Source: a virus. From it: DNA of 61,315 bases. The translations under genes and the position numbers were made by a program. Of the stretch, positions 47,431 through 56,412 are shown in pieces. Location of the stretch: positions 1 to 61,315 of IMG/VR virus record IMGVR_UViG_3300020020_000031; one strand, 5' to 3'. The notes under the pieces were generated by a model. That model saw only the letters and a list, made by a program, of their open reading frames with translations. It made no database searches and was not told where the DNA came from. Position 1 is the first letter of the stretch, and every line of letters begins with the position of its first letter.

Positions 47431-49161
47431 ATGTCGGTGATTGCCAGCGACGACTTCAACCGGGCCAACGAGACGCCGCTAGCCTCCGGATGGCAGACGG
47501 TTTCGACGGCATTCAATCTGAGTGGCAACGCTGCTGTTCCGTCTAATGTCAATGCTGACTGCCAAGCGTATTGGAGTGCTTGGAGCGCTGGCAATGACCA
47601 GTATTCCCAGGCCAAACTTTCCACCAGCAGCACAGGCGGCGGCGGAGTTGGCGTCGGCTTAATGGTTCGGGCTGCAACATCAACTACGTGGTACCGCTTG
47701 GCCATGGACCACGCCGCTTCCAACAACATTCAGCTACAGTATGAGATCAATGGTGCCGGTTCGGTTCTGATATGGAATAGAACGGCCGCTTGGAACAATG
47801 GGGATACCGTCCGGCTGGAGGCGTTCGGTACCACCCTACGGGTGTTCATCAACGGGGTGCAGGTTGGCGCCGATACGATCGATACCAATATTGCTATTGG
47901 TCAGCCAGGATTGTTCTATTCGTCAACGGCATCGGCGCCTTCGATCGATGACTGGGAGTGTGGCGATGACGCTTTGCAATCGGCGCCCCCGCCTGCCGCC
48001 CGGATAACTCTACCGCCGCATTTGTTGAAGGAATTACTTGAAGCGGCGGCTCGTCGGTACCAGCCGTCATCCGAAGAGGCTCTTGCGCAAGGCTCCTCCG
48101 ACTTCACTATGGATGTAGCTCTTGACGCCACGGGCGCCCGGGATAGCGCCGGAGTCGGAGCGCTTACGGCTGACGTGGTGGTCGCCGCTACGGGCGCACG
48201 GAACAGTGCCGGAGTGGCCAGCCTAGACGTGGCGGTCGCCGTAGCGGGTACCGGGAGCGCCCCCGCTCAAGGCGTGGCCGCGATCAGCGTAGACATCGCG
48301 CTTGCCTCTACCGGAGTTCAGCCGCCTAACCAAGGCGTGGCTGCATTTACCGTTGACGTAGCGCTCGCCGCTACCGGAGCGCGGGCCAGCCAAGGCGTCG
48401 CGGCCTTTGGAGTGGTTGTCGCCCTAGCCGGGACGGGCGCCCGGAATAGCTCTGGTATTGGAGACCTTGGCGTCGTAGTAACGCTGGCGGGGACCGGTGC
48501 TAGGGCGAGCCAAGGTGTTGCGGCTCTTAGCGCCGTCATAACGCTAGCGGGTACCGGCGCCAGGAATAGTCTCGGCGTTGTCGCAATCGGTGTCGATATC
48601 GCTCTTGCCGCTACCGGCGCCAGGAATAGTCTCGGGGTTTCGGCTTTCGGTATTGTTATTGCCCTGGAGAGTGTTGGATCCTCCGGAGGCGGTACCGGGG
48701 TTGCCAACTTTGGTGTTGTTGTCGCGGTTGCCGGGGGCGGAGCACGGAATAGCTCCGGGGTTGCAGACCTGGGTGCTGTTGTAACCTTGGCGGGCGTCGG
48801 GAATGCGCCGAGGCAAGGCGTGGCGGCATTCGGTGTTGTTGTAGCTCTTGTCGGGACCGGCGCTCGGAATAGCTTGGGTGCGGCTGCATTCGGAGTTAAC
48901 ATAGCGCTAGCCGCCAGCGGCTTGAGGAACTCTCTTGGCGTATCGCTATGGGATGTACAGATCTCGATAGATTCAATTGGGGTGGATCCGGCTGGCGTGA
49001 CGCCTGTGGCCCGCTTGCTTCGGCTATCATCCGACTATCGCGTAGGATTGAAGGCAAGCTACCGCGTAGGGTTGGACGCCGAGCCCGGTGCTGAATTGGA
49101 CGCTGAACATCGTGTAGGACTGGAGACCGAGTACGAGGTGGGCCTTACATGGAACAACTAA
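47431..49161 (+). CDS. Tail fibre-like protein: lectin-like head plus 20-residue tandem repeats
   Basis: The 576-residue protein has an N-terminal concanavalin/LamG-like domain (residues 1-178, SDDFNRANETPLASGWQ and DTVRLEAFGTTLRVFINGV). From about residue 221 to 520 it carries about fifteen tandem units of 20 residues with consensus QGVAAFGVVVALAGTGARNS, and ends with shorter YRVGL-type repeats. The repeats should form an elongated beta structure that projects the lectin domain. The same unit occurs in the gene at 49456. The GTG/ATG region has GGGAGG upstream. Confidence 0.7.
   Translation: MSVIASDDFNRANETPLASGWQTVSTAFNLSGNAAVPSNVNADCQAYWSAWSAGNDQYSQAKLSTSSTGGGGVGVGLMVRAATSTTWYRLAMDHAASNNIQLQYEINGAGSVLIWNRTAAWNNGDTVRLEAFGTTLRVFINGVQVGADTIDTNIAIGQPGLFYSSTASAPSIDDWECGDDALQSAPPPAARITLPPHLLKELLEAAARRYQPSSEEALAQGSSDFTMDVALDATGARDSAGVGALTADVVVAATGARNSAGVASLDVAVAVAGTGSAPAQGVAAISVDIALASTGVQPPNQGVAAFTVDVALAATGARASQGVAAFGVVVALAGTGARNSSGIGDLGVVVTLAGTGARASQGVAALSAVITLAGTGARNSLGVVAIGVDIALAATGARNSLGVSAFGIVIALESVGSSGGGTGVANFGVVVAVAGGGARNSSGVADLGAVVTLAGVGNAPRQGVAAFGVVVALVGTGARNSLGAAAFGVNIALAASGLRNSLGVSLWDVQISIDSIGVDPAGVTPVARLLRLSSDYRVGLKASYRVGLDAEPGAELDAEHRVGLETEYEVGLTWNN
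48091..48990 (+). repeat. Fifteen 60-bp coding tandem repeats
   Basis: DNA encoding the 20-residue repeats of the fibre-like protein. Units vary at synonymous and some non-synonymous sites, with GGGACCGGCGC-like segments recurring. The array could expand or contract by recombination. Confidence 0.8.
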
Positions 49162-49445
49162 CCATTAAGCGTGGCGACAAGCACGATGTCAGGCTTAACA
49201 TCGGCAATCCTCCCATGGACTTGGCGGGCGGGGTTGCTAAGGTTCACGTCCGGCCGTCAATTGTTGGCGCGGCGGAGGTCTTTGACGCAACCCTAGATGG
49301 TAATGTGGTGACTTGGACCCTGGATGGGACGTTGGATCCCGGTAAGTACATTCTGGAGGTCCAGATTACGGTAGGCGGAAACTGGGTTGTGACGGCGCCA
49401 AGTGACGGGATGATGATCCTCGTTGTCTTGCAAGATATTGCATAG
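49149..49445 (+). CDS. Baseplate-upper-protein-like N-terminal domain protein
   Basis: The 98-residue protein (LTIKRGDKHDVRLNI, VTWTLDGTLDPGKYILEVQIT) matches the small beta-sandwich at the N-terminus of BppU-type baseplate proteins. As a separate short gene it could be an adaptor that docks the repeat protein to the tail tip. It overlaps the upstream gene by 13 bases. Confidence 0.6.
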   Translation: MEQLTIKRGDKHDVRLNIGNPPMDLAGGVAKVHVRPSIVGAAEVFDATLDGNVVTWTLDGTLDPGKYILEVQITVGGNWVVTAPSDGMMILVVLQDIA

Positions 49446-49455
49446 GCGGTGACGA

Positions 49456-51516
49456 ATGGCCGCTCCTACTGTTGTTGAGGTCCTGACTGACGAGGGTGCC
49501 AATACCGTCGCCTCGGTGACTACTGCAGCGGGCACTGCCGTTGACGACATCATAGTCGTATTTGCCACCGACAACTACTATGCCGGCTATAACAATCCAT
49601 CTCAGCCGTCGGGAGTTACTACCTGGGCTCACATTGTTCTTGTCGACCAGAATACTCACGTTCCTCCTCACCTAATCAAACATAATGCTTGGTGGGGGAA
49701 AGTAACTGCCAGCGGCGCAAAGACTATCAACGTTAGTCCTAGCTCCGATGAGGAAGTATACCTATCCGCCTATGTGCTTAGGGGTGCTGACCCAACTAGT
49801 CCTGTAGATGTGTTTGCGACGGCAGAGGACTCCTCACTCGGTAGTACGATCGCCATTCCGATTGTGACGACAACTGACCCCAACACCCGTGTAATCAACT
49901 CCACTTATAATGGTACCTATGGCGGCACTCCCGCAAACTTCTCTTCTGTTGATTCTCCTTGGACCGAAGAGGGCGAAGTCGGTAATGCGTTCGGACGTGC
50001 GGCAGTGGCTTCATATGCCAAGGTTGCAACCGGAGCAACGAGCGCCGCCAACTGGAACCTTTCAAGCAGTAGCTCCGGTCCGTCCATTACGGTGGCGATT
50101 AGGTCAGCTACCGCATCTCAGGGAGTCGCTGCCTTCTCAGTCGAGATCGCTGTGGCTGGTACCGGAGATGCTCCCGGTGCAGCGAATGGTGTTGGCGCCC
50201 TCGGCGTAGCGGTAACCGTTGCCGGAACGGGCGCTAGGCCCAGCCAGGGCGTTGGCGACATTAGCGTTCCAATTGAAGTCGCGGGATCGGGTTTGGTTTC
50301 AACGGCTGGCATTGGCGCGATCGCGGTAGAAATTGCCCTGGACGGGACCGGAGACGCGCCCAGCTTGACGGCGGTTGGCGTCGCGGCATTTACCGCCGAT
50401 ATAGCTCTCTTTGCATACGGGGCAGGAATATCCCGGATCACTCCGGTGCGGATATTGACGGCACACGAGATCCTGACCGGGAACCGAAACACCAAATTCT
50501 ATCTGGACGTCTTGGATTCCGCCAATGCTCCGTTAGCCCGCTTAGATGGTGTGACGGACGGTAAGCTGGACTGGATTGCTAATGTCGTCATCAAAGGCGC
50601 GGGTAGCTTGACGGTGATTGACGTTGACCAGGATGTCGATTGGCTGAACGCGCGCCTCCGCCCGGTTATGGTAATTGAAGGTTTGCCCATACAGCCTTTG
50701 GGAGTCTTCATGGTGTCCGAGGCTCCGGAGAACTGGGGCGGCGGGCGGAGTTGGTCTATCAAGCTTCTCGACAATACCACTATCTTGGATCAAGACACAG
50801 TTGCTGAGACTTATGCGTTGAATGCCGGCACGGTTGTTACTACGACGATCCGTCAGTTGATTGAGAGTGCGGGGATCACTAACCATTCCGTCACTTCATC
50901 TACTGCTACGGTTGCTGCGCCGTTAGTGTGGAGCGCCGGGACTAGCAAGCTTAGGATCGTTAACGACCTCTTGGCGCTAATTGGATACTTCAGCTTGTTC
51001 TCTAACTTCGATGGGCAGTACGTAGCCAGGCCTTATGTCCTCCCGGCCAAGCGGCCGTTGACCTATGAGTTTGTTGATGGGCCGGAATCAATCTACGAAC
51101 CAAGGTTCAACCGGGATAACGATATCTGGAGTATCCCCAATCGGGTAACTATCGTGGGGGTTGGGGACGGGACGACCGCCGCGCTGACCTCTACCATAGA
51201 CAACAACGACGCCACTTCTCCGTACTCCATCGCCAGCCGGGGGCGGGTAATTGGGCACACGGAGACTGGAGTGGAAGCGGCGTCCCAAACTGTTTTGAAC
51301 GAATACGCAAAAAAGAGATTGGTCGAACTGACTAGCCCGACTTCAAGCGTAGAGATCGCCCATATGCCAGTTCCTGGCCTGGCGGTTAATCAGGCAGCCA
51401 GGTTCCGACGCACAATAGCCGGGATTGATGCCCGTCATGTGGTATCGAAGACTAGTATTACGTTGGACGGTAAAGCCCTGGCTACTAGTACGCTCCGCGA
51501 GGTGGTGGACCTGTGA
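49456..51516 (+). CDS. Tail tip protein with inserted fibre repeats
   Basis: The 686-residue protein has an N-terminal beta domain (residues 1-215, like viral surface sandwich domains), five copies of the 20-residue repeat (221-324, ASQGVAAFSVEIAVAGTGDAP and variants), and a C-terminal part from about 330 with DVLDSANAPLARLDGVTDGKLDW and later RLRPVMVIEG, which resembles the tail-associated (Tal/gp27-like) proteins of siphophages. It probably forms the central tail tip while the repeats present the N-terminal domain outward. Confidence 0.7.
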   Translation: MAAPTVVEVLTDEGANTVASVTTAAGTAVDDIIVVFATDNYYAGYNNPSQPSGVTTWAHIVLVDQNTHVPPHLIKHNAWWGKVTASGAKTINVSPSSDEEVYLSAYVLRGADPTSPVDVFATAEDSSLGSTIAIPIVTTTDPNTRVINSTYNGTYGGTPANFSSVDSPWTEEGEVGNAFGRAAVASYAKVATGATSAANWNLSSSSSGPSITVAIRSATASQGVAAFSVEIAVAGTGDAPGAANGVGALGVAVTVAGTGARPSQGVGDISVPIEVAGSGLVSTAGIGAIAVEIALDGTGDAPSLTAVGVAAFTADIALFAYGAGISRITPVRILTAHEILTGNRNTKFYLDVLDSANAPLARLDGVTDGKLDWIANVVIKGAGSLTVIDVDQDVDWLNARLRPVMVIEGLPIQPLGVFMVSEAPENWGGGRSWSIKLLDNTTILDQDTVAETYALNAGTVVTTTIRQLIESAGITNHSVTSSTATVAAPLVWSAGTSKLRIVNDLLALIGYFSLFSNFDGQYVARPYVLPAKRPLTYEFVDGPESIYEPRFNRDNDIWSIPNRVTIVGVGDGTTAALTSTIDNNDATSPYSIASRGRVIGHTETGVEAASQTVLNEYAKKRLVELTSPTSSVEIAHMPVPGLAVNQAARFRRTIAGIDARHVVSKTSITLDGKALATSTLREVVDL
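50116..50427 (+). repeat. Second array of the 20-residue fibre repeat (five units)
   Basis: Five units related to the array at 48091-48990 lie inside the tail tip gene. Shared sequence (QGVAAF, AGTGARPSQGVGD) implies that the repeat was copied between neighbouring tail genes. Confidence 0.75.
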
Positions 51517-52166
51517 ACCGTAACCTACCATTGCTGGTTCCAAAGGCGACCCCCGATCCAGATGCTGCTTGTTGGGCTACGGTAACACAGGCCTCCCCCT
51601 TACGAATCCGGATTGATGGTGAGAGCGCTGCGTTACCATTCACGCCGGGATCTTTGGTGGCCAATTTAGCGGTCAACGATCGTGTCTGGATCGCCCTTGC
51701 GACCAATGCAGATCCTTCGGTTAAGTCACGACGAGTCGTCATTATTGGCCGCTCAGGCGGGAATCAACTCCCCAGAAATGGTATTACGCTCCGAAGGAAT
51801 ACTACTCAGTCCATTCCTACGGCCGGAAGCTCGGTTGCGATCGATTGGAATGTTGCAGACTTCGAGACGCCCGAGATGTGGACGTCCGGTTCCACAGTTA
51901 CCATTCCCCTCCCCGGAATGTGGGCGTTTACGTTTCAAGTCGAGTGGGCGTCTGCTGTTGGAAGCGGCCGTGCTTTTCTGTCGGTCGAGATTAATGCAGC
52001 ACCGTACCGCCTACCTTACAACGGACAGAGCGAAACGTTTGTAACTATGGGATTCATTCAGCCGCTCCAGGCTGGCGAGACGTTTGTGTGTAAGGTGCTC
52101 CAGTCTTCCGGAGCGTCAATCAACGTCACTACCGCTAGGCTTCACGCTTACCGAATTGGGATCTAG
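51513..52166 (+). CDS. Minor tail protein with C1q/TNF-like end
   Basis: The 217-residue protein has an N-terminal region (LVPKATPDPDAACWATVTQASP, VNDRVWIALATN), like phage tail OB-type modules, and a C-terminal jelly-roll (MWTFQVEW-type strands, LQAGETFVCKVLQSSGASINV) that resembles C1q-like virion domains. It probably adds a receptor-binding module to the tip. The GTG start overlaps the upstream stop (GTGA). Confidence 0.65.
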   Translation: MNRNLPLLVPKATPDPDAACWATVTQASPLRIRIDGESAALPFTPGSLVANLAVNDRVWIALATNADPSVKSRRVVIIGRSGGNQLPRNGITLRRNTTQSIPTAGSSVAIDWNVADFETPEMWTSGSTVTIPLPGMWAFTFQVEWASAVGSGRAFLSVEINAAPYRLPYNGQSETFVTMGFIQPLQAGETFVCKVLQSSGASINVTTARLHAYRIGI

Positions 52167-52198
52167 TAGACTTCGGACAAGTCGGGAGAGGAGAGAAC

Positions 52199-52504
52199 AT
52201 GACGGCAAAGAAAGCGCCGGCAAAGAAAGCGCCGGAGCCCGAAGAAGTAGTGCAAGGGAGCGGAACTCGGCAAGGACAGTGCCAAGGCGGGCCGTTGAAC
52301 GGTAAGCCTGGTATGTCGCGCTTCCCCAAGGGATTCCTGCTTGTAGACAAACAGGCCGACGCGGCTTGGGTCTACGACTGGAATGGCGTGGCATTCATTT
52401 GCCGCGACGACGAGCCGCGCGAACTGGAGACCGAGGGCCGCGTGGAAGCGGCCGAGAGCTCGGACTGGGACGTCGTAGCATTCACCGAGGGAGGCGTGCT
52501 GTGA
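52199..52504 (+). CDS. Small acidic protein before the endolysin
   Basis: The 101-residue protein starts with a Lys/Ala/Pro stretch, followed by CQGGPLNGKPG and WVYDWNGVAFIC. The GGPLNG element is found in a type of small phage protein near lysis genes. Function is unknown. It overlaps the endolysin GTG by four bases. Confidence 0.6.
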   Translation: MTAKKAPAKKAPEPEEVVQGSGTRQGQCQGGPLNGKPGMSRFPKGFLLVDKQADAAWVYDWNGVAFICRDDEPRELETEGRVEAAESSDWDVVAFTEGGVL

Positions 52505-53271
52505 GTAGTATCGCCTACCAGCCAATGCGGGACTTCGCGACGGAGTGGGACAACGGCTACCCGAGCGCAGTCTTCTCGGGAATTGTCGCGCTCTCCGGAG
52601 GCTATCACGCCTCCATTGAGGATAGCGTTTGGGGAAGCTACTCGGTGGTGCGCGTAGACGACAAGGCTCCGCCCGGTACCTGGCCGCGTAATCTATCCGC
52701 CGCCATTGACATGTCCAAGAACACTTCGGACATGGTCAAGGAGTTCTGGCGGGTATGGCGGGTATTTAGTAACCCGGCTGACCCGCGTCGGGCATTCTTC
52801 AACGCCTATGACGGCTGGGACGGTTCCGGCGACGCGGTTCGCTTGGACTTCGTTACCGGCGGCCAGTCCTGGGCGAATAGTACCCACAAGTGGCATGGCC
52901 ATCTCGAATGGCGTCGTCGGCACGTTACCAATCCGATCTCGTATGTGGCAGCACGATCTATGCTGCTGACAGACGAGGGCATTCCCGCGTACCTGGCCCG
53001 GATTGGCGCGGCTCCCGCGCCTACGCCGACCGGTAATGTGCCGGGAACCAGAACGCTCCGTGTGATTGACGGAGCAGGTATGCTGCACGGCGAAGACGTT
53101 CTCTTCGTGCAGAAGTACATCGGATGGCGCTGCGGAACTCCGGACGGCTGGTACGGAAATGGTACCGCTAACGGCGTCCGTTGGTACCAGGGAATGCGCG
53201 GAATCCAAGTGGACGGCGAAGTTGGTCCCGTGACCTGGACCCATCTTCTCCAGCGCGCGGTAACCTACTAG
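52501..53271 (+). CDS. Endolysin: M15-like peptidase domain plus peptidoglycan-binding domain
   Basis: The 256-residue protein has an N-terminal part with GGYHASIED, AAIDMS and a C-terminal HKWHGHLEW, the H/D/H arrangement of an M15-type zinc D-Ala peptidase, followed by a PG_binding_1-like domain (VLFVQKYIGWR, GIQVDGEVGPVTWTHLL). This would cleave cell-wall peptides at lysis. GTG 52501 was chosen for its overlap with the previous stop; the longer frame upstream is a shadow of the neighbour. Confidence 0.72.
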   Translation: MSSIAYQPMRDFATEWDNGYPSAVFSGIVALSGGYHASIEDSVWGSYSVVRVDDKAPPGTWPRNLSAAIDMSKNTSDMVKEFWRVWRVFSNPADPRRAFFNAYDGWDGSGDAVRLDFVTGGQSWANSTHKWHGHLEWRRRHVTNPISYVAARSMLLTDEGIPAYLARIGAAPAPTPTGNVPGTRTLRVIDGAGMLHGEDVLFVQKYIGWRCGTPDGWYGNGTANGVRWYQGMRGIQVDGEVGPVTWTHLLQRAVTY

Positions 53272-53346
53272 AAAGCGCAGCCGCAGTTCGAGGGGGCGGT
53301 GGGTACCGGGGCTCGCCGTCCTCTCTTTGCAATTGTGAGGTGATAT

Positions 53347-54003
53347 ATGGCGACGACGAGAGGGAATCCCGTGCCGGTTGATGATGATGGTGGAAGCAGA
53401 CCTGTACCGGATCCCACCCTTCTGACTACCGCACAATTAGTGCGAGCGACCCGAGCCGAGCGGGACTATGTTGACGGCAGGATTGCTGTCCTTATGGAAC
53501 GGTTGCGAGGAATTGATACCGCAACCGTTTTGCTTAATGAGACGGTAAACCGCGTCCCGACCGAGACGCAGACCGCGGTCGGGCGGCTGCAGGACCTGAC
53601 TGACGAGAAGTTCCGTTCGGTGGGCCTGCAGTTTCAGGAACGGGACACCCGCAGCGAACGCGAGTCACGGGACAACAAGGTTGCGGTCGATGCGGCGTTC
53701 GCGGCCCAAAAAGAGGCGGCGTCGGAGCAGAACAAGTCTAACACTTTAGCCATCACCAAGTCGGAGTTAGCTACTCAAGAGACCATCAATAAACTGGCTG
53801 AGTTGTTCAAGACAACTACCGATGCACTTTCCGATAAGTTAGACGATATGAAGGATCGGCTCGGACGTTTGGAGGCAACCGTCAGCAATATACAGACTGC
53901 TCGTGCAACCGGCCAACAATCGCAATCGAGCCTGTATATCGTTATGGGACTTTTGCTGACTCTTGGCGGAATCATCGTGGCGATTATACTAAGTCAAGGG
54001 TGA
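53347..54003 (+). CDS. C-terminally anchored coiled-coil membrane protein (lysis cassette)
   Basis: The 218-residue protein has a helical body with coiled-coil stretches (VGLQFQERDTRSERESRDNKVAVDAAF, then LSDKLDDMKDRLGRLEATV) and a single C-terminal transmembrane helix (SLYIVMGLLLTLGGIIVAIIL). This type is common next to endolysins in actinophages and may regulate or form holes in the membrane. GAGGTGAT, the best ribosome site in the window, precedes the ATG. Confidence 0.7.
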   Translation: MATTRGNPVPVDDDGGSRPVPDPTLLTTAQLVRATRAERDYVDGRIAVLMERLRGIDTATVLLNETVNRVPTETQTAVGRLQDLTDEKFRSVGLQFQERDTRSERESRDNKVAVDAAFAAQKEAASEQNKSNTLAITKSELATQETINKLAELFKTTTDALSDKLDDMKDRLGRLEATVSNIQTARATGQQSQSSLYIVMGLLLTLGGIIVAIILSQG

Positions 54004-54013
54004 AGGGAGGGCG

Positions 54014-54529
54014 ATGAACCGTCGCGCAGCAATCATTACCGGAGCATTCCTGACGGTTACAGCTGGAGCCGTAGGTATGGAGGTATGGTTCGCCGTTGAC
54101 AGCGATCCGGATACGCTGCCATGGACGGCTCTGATTGCTGACTACGTTCCCGCCCCTATTGCATTTATTGCCATAGCCATATTGGTTGCATGGCTTCCCG
54201 GCCATTTCGTGGAAGCCTACAAGGTCCGAAAGAAGGATGGCATGTTCTTCGATAATCCGAACATTCGCAGAATCCTCTACCTGGTGACTATTGTCCTAGC
54301 GGGCGTAGTCATCATCTTGAAGTATCTTCCGACTCCGTGGGCTATGACTGCGCGTGATGCAGTCAACGAGCTAATGGCATACCTCGCCGGTTTGGCGGGT
54401 CTAGTTGCTGCCGGCAATGTTACTAATCCGGCCACGACGAGCATAACAACGGTGACGCCCATTCCGTCTCCGTCCGTCGTCACTACTACGGAGACCACCG
54501 AAAAGCCTCCTTCAGATCTATCGCCCTAG
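54014..54529 (+). CDS. Holin-like membrane protein
   Basis: The 171-residue protein has three to four hydrophobic segments (about residues 5-25, 44-62, 86-104 and 120-136) and a Thr/Ser/Pro-rich hydrophilic tail. Placed after the endolysin and a membrane coiled-coil protein, it is the best holin candidate. An alternative is that the previous gene is the holin and this an accessory protein. Confidence 0.6.
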   Translation: MNRRAAIITGAFLTVTAGAVGMEVWFAVDSDPDTLPWTALIADYVPAPIAFIAIAILVAWLPGHFVEAYKVRKKDGMFFDNPNIRRILYLVTIVLAGVVIILKYLPTPWAMTARDAVNELMAYLAGLAGLVAAGNVTNPATTSITTVTPIPSPSVVTTTETTEKPPSDLSP

Positions 54530-54630
54530 CGCCAGATTTCCCCCGCGAGGTACCGTTCCTATTTGATAGGTCTCGGCGAGGTCGAACGGTGGAGTTTGGG
54601 TTCCCTCTCCTCCCCGTTCCCCCGAGCCTC

Positions 54631-54685
54631 GGTGGTCCTCTCCTGTGGCCTCGCAACCCAGCCAGGAGGGGACCACCGCTTTACT
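54631..54685 (+). terminator. Terminator closing the late operon
   Basis: A 15-bp stem with one G-T pair (54631-54645 with 54663-54677) and a 17-base loop is followed by GCTTTACTT. It ends the late transcript. Its T-rich trail overlaps the -35 element of the next promoter. Confidence 0.8.
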
Positions 54686-54750
54686 TACGCGCTCCAGTGG
54701 AGTAGCGTTCGTGCTGTGGGGCGAGCGAGCGCCCCGGACGAGAGGGATCC
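54680..54750 (+). promoter_or_regulatory. Promoter and AGCGAG hairpin leader 1
   Basis: TTTACT (54680-54685), 17 bases, TAGCGT (54703-54708), then nine bases to a hairpin GGGGCG-AGCGAG-CGCCCC (54718-54735), then GAGAGGGA (54740-54747) and GTG at 54753. Transcription would begin at or just before the hairpin. Confidence 0.65.
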
Positions 54751-54752
54751 CA

Positions 54753-55796
54753 GTGACGACCACGATTGACCTCAACAAGATGATGGCTAAGATCCAGGCA
54801 CTCCTAGCCAAGGCGGACGGCACCGAGTTCCCGGAGGAGGCTACTACCTACCGGGCCAAGGCCGAGCAGTTCATGCGGGACTACCGGATCGAGGAAGAGC
54901 ACCTGATCGCCTCCGACCAGGTAGAGATAGCGCCGGAGGTCCACGAGCTCTGGTTGGGCCCGCTGAAGGACGCTACCCGCGCCACCACCCGTGAGAATTC
55001 AGGCAACAGTTACTACCAGGAGTGGTACGCGCTAGCGTCCGGCGCCGCAAGGCACTCTGGGGTCATGATCCACTACCGTTGGAAGCGCAATCCCGACACC
55101 GGCGAGTACGGGATCTGGGCGGTCATGGTTGGCTACTCCGGCGACCTTCGGCTAGCGGAGTTGGTCTATACCAACGCCCGTATCGTCTTCGGAGAGCGGC
55201 TGGAGCCAAAGGTGGATCCTAGCCTCAGCGACCGCGAGAACGTGTATCGGCTACGGAGCGCTGGAATCACGCGCGACCGGGTAGCGGAGATGCTTTGGGG
55301 AGCGGCGCCCGGTACGCGCGCGGCTCAGGTAGGCGCGTGGTACAAGGAGGAGTGCGCCAAGCGCGGGGAGACTCCAGCGCTGGATGGTCGCGGGATCTCT
55401 GCTGCGCTCTACCGGGACGAGTTCGCGCGGTCGTTCGTGGATGAGCTAGACCGACGCCTCCGCGCGGCGCGCGATGCGGCGGATTCCGTTGGCGGCGCGC
55501 TAGTCCTCCACGGACGCGCGGAGCGGATTCAGGAAGCGTTCTGGACCGAGTTCCCGAGCCTCCGCCCGCAAGCCGCTACGGACTTGGCGGAGCGCGAGAC
55601 CTCCCCGGCTAAGCGCGGACGCGCCCCCAAGCCGTACTGGGAAACGGCAGCCTATCGCAAGGAGCAAGAGCGCCGTTACTCCGACGTAGGCCAAGCCGCG
55701 CGGAGCGCCGGTCGCGCTGCGGCTGCAGACGTTCCTCTAGACCGGACCTCCCCGGCCAAGCGGGTTAGTCGCCCCGTCGCGGGAGAGATCGGGTAG
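54753..55796 (+). CDS. DUF2786-family protein
   Basis: The 347-residue protein has the DUF2786 module at its N-terminus (KIQALLAKADGTEFPEEATTY, AEQFMRDYRI, about residues 8-48), a following mixed alpha/beta domain (ALASGAARHSGVMIHY, WAVMVGYSGDLRLAELVY), and a basic, Arg/Ala-rich tail. DUF2786 occurs widely in actinobacteria and their phages without a proven role. GTG 54753 follows leader 1. Confidence 0.75.
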   Translation: MTTTIDLNKMMAKIQALLAKADGTEFPEEATTYRAKAEQFMRDYRIEEEHLIASDQVEIAPEVHELWLGPLKDATRATTRENSGNSYYQEWYALASGAARHSGVMIHYRWKRNPDTGEYGIWAVMVGYSGDLRLAELVYTNARIVFGERLEPKVDPSLSDRENVYRLRSAGITRDRVAEMLWGAAPGTRAAQVGAWYKEECAKRGETPALDGRGISAALYRDEFARSFVDELDRRLRAARDAADSVGGALVLHGRAERIQEAFWTEFPSLRPQAATDLAERETSPAKRGRAPKPYWETAAYRKEQERRYSDVGQAARSAGRAAAADVPLDRTSPAKRVSRPVAGEIG

Positions 55797-55847
55797 AGCG
55801 CGCGGCTCGCGGACGCCAAAGGGCTTCGCGAGTCGTTGTGGGGAAAA

Positions 55848-55885
55848 GGAGGGGCGAGCCTAACCGGGCTCGCTCCTCCGATTTT
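55848..55885 (+). terminator. Intrinsic terminator
   Basis: A 13-bp stem with one G-T pair (55848-55860 with 55867-55879) and the loop TAACCG is followed by GATTTT. It ends the DUF2786 transcript; the trailing T tract overlaps the next -35 element. Confidence 0.85.
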
Positions 55886-55955
55886 GCGTACGCGGATTTT
55901 TGGCGTACGCTACGGGTAGAGCGCCGGAGCGAGCCGACGCCAAGAGAGAGGGAAC
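55883..55955 (+). promoter_or_regulatory. Promoter and AGCGAG hairpin leader 2
   Basis: TTTGCG (55883-55888), 17 bases, TACGCT (55906-55911), nine bases, then a hairpin with loop AGCGAG (stem 55921-55927 with 55934-55940, one mismatch), then GAGAGAGGGA (55944-55953) and ATG at 55959. GATTTT(T)GCGTACGC is nearly repeated within the promoter. Confidence 0.7.
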
Positions 55956-55958
55956 GCC

Positions 55959-56369
55959 ATGAGAACCATGAGTTGGGATTGGAAAGAGCAGCCGGACTTC
56001 GACGAGCTATCTCGCCTCGTGACGGAGGTAGCCGGCAAGCCGATCAAGATCCGCAAGATCGAGACGGGAACGGATCTCTACGTCATCGCGATCTCCTCCG
56101 GGAGTGCGGCGCTGGAGCTCGGTGACGTCGTAGCCGTCCTTACCCACAACGGCGAGGTCGGCTACTTCGGAGAGGTCACGAGCCTCCCCGTACCCGGTAG
56201 TGACGCCGCTCTATTTGACCGGGGCAAGGTCGGCGTGTGGAACCCTGAGACCGATGAAGTTCACTACGTCGCGTCGGCCGACGGCGAGGGTATCCGGGAG
56301 GCTACGGAGGCAGAGAGCGACGCCTATATTGAGCGTTGGCTTGACTCTGACCCGGAGCCACGGCCGTAG
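55959..56369 (+). CDS. Hypothetical protein under leader 2
   Basis: The 136-residue acidic protein has a beta-rich middle (IKIRKIETGTDLYVIAISS, GDVVAVLTHNGEVGYFGEV) suggesting a small barrel. No family was recognised. It is a single-gene transcript bounded by its own leader and by the strong terminator downstream. Confidence 0.6.
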   Translation: MRTMSWDWKEQPDFDELSRLVTEVAGKPIKIRKIETGTDLYVIAISSGSAALELGDVVAVLTHNGEVGYFGEVTSLPVPGSDAALFDRGKVGVWNPETDEVHYVASADGEGIREATEAESDAYIERWLDSDPEPRP

Positions 56370-56386
56370 GGTAAAGGATCTAGCGA

Positions 56387-56412
56387 GGGGCGCCCGCGGG
56401 CGCCCCTTTTTT
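56387..56412 (+). terminator. Strong intrinsic terminator
   Basis: GGGGCGCCC/GGGCGCCCC (56387-56395, 56398-56406) is followed by six T residues. It is the clearest Rho-independent terminator in the window. Confidence 0.95.

Noticed and set aside
48091-48990. The 60-bp repeats as a non-coding regulatory array
   Set aside because: The period equals 20 codons, the frame is kept throughout and variation is mainly synonymous, so they are protein repeats.
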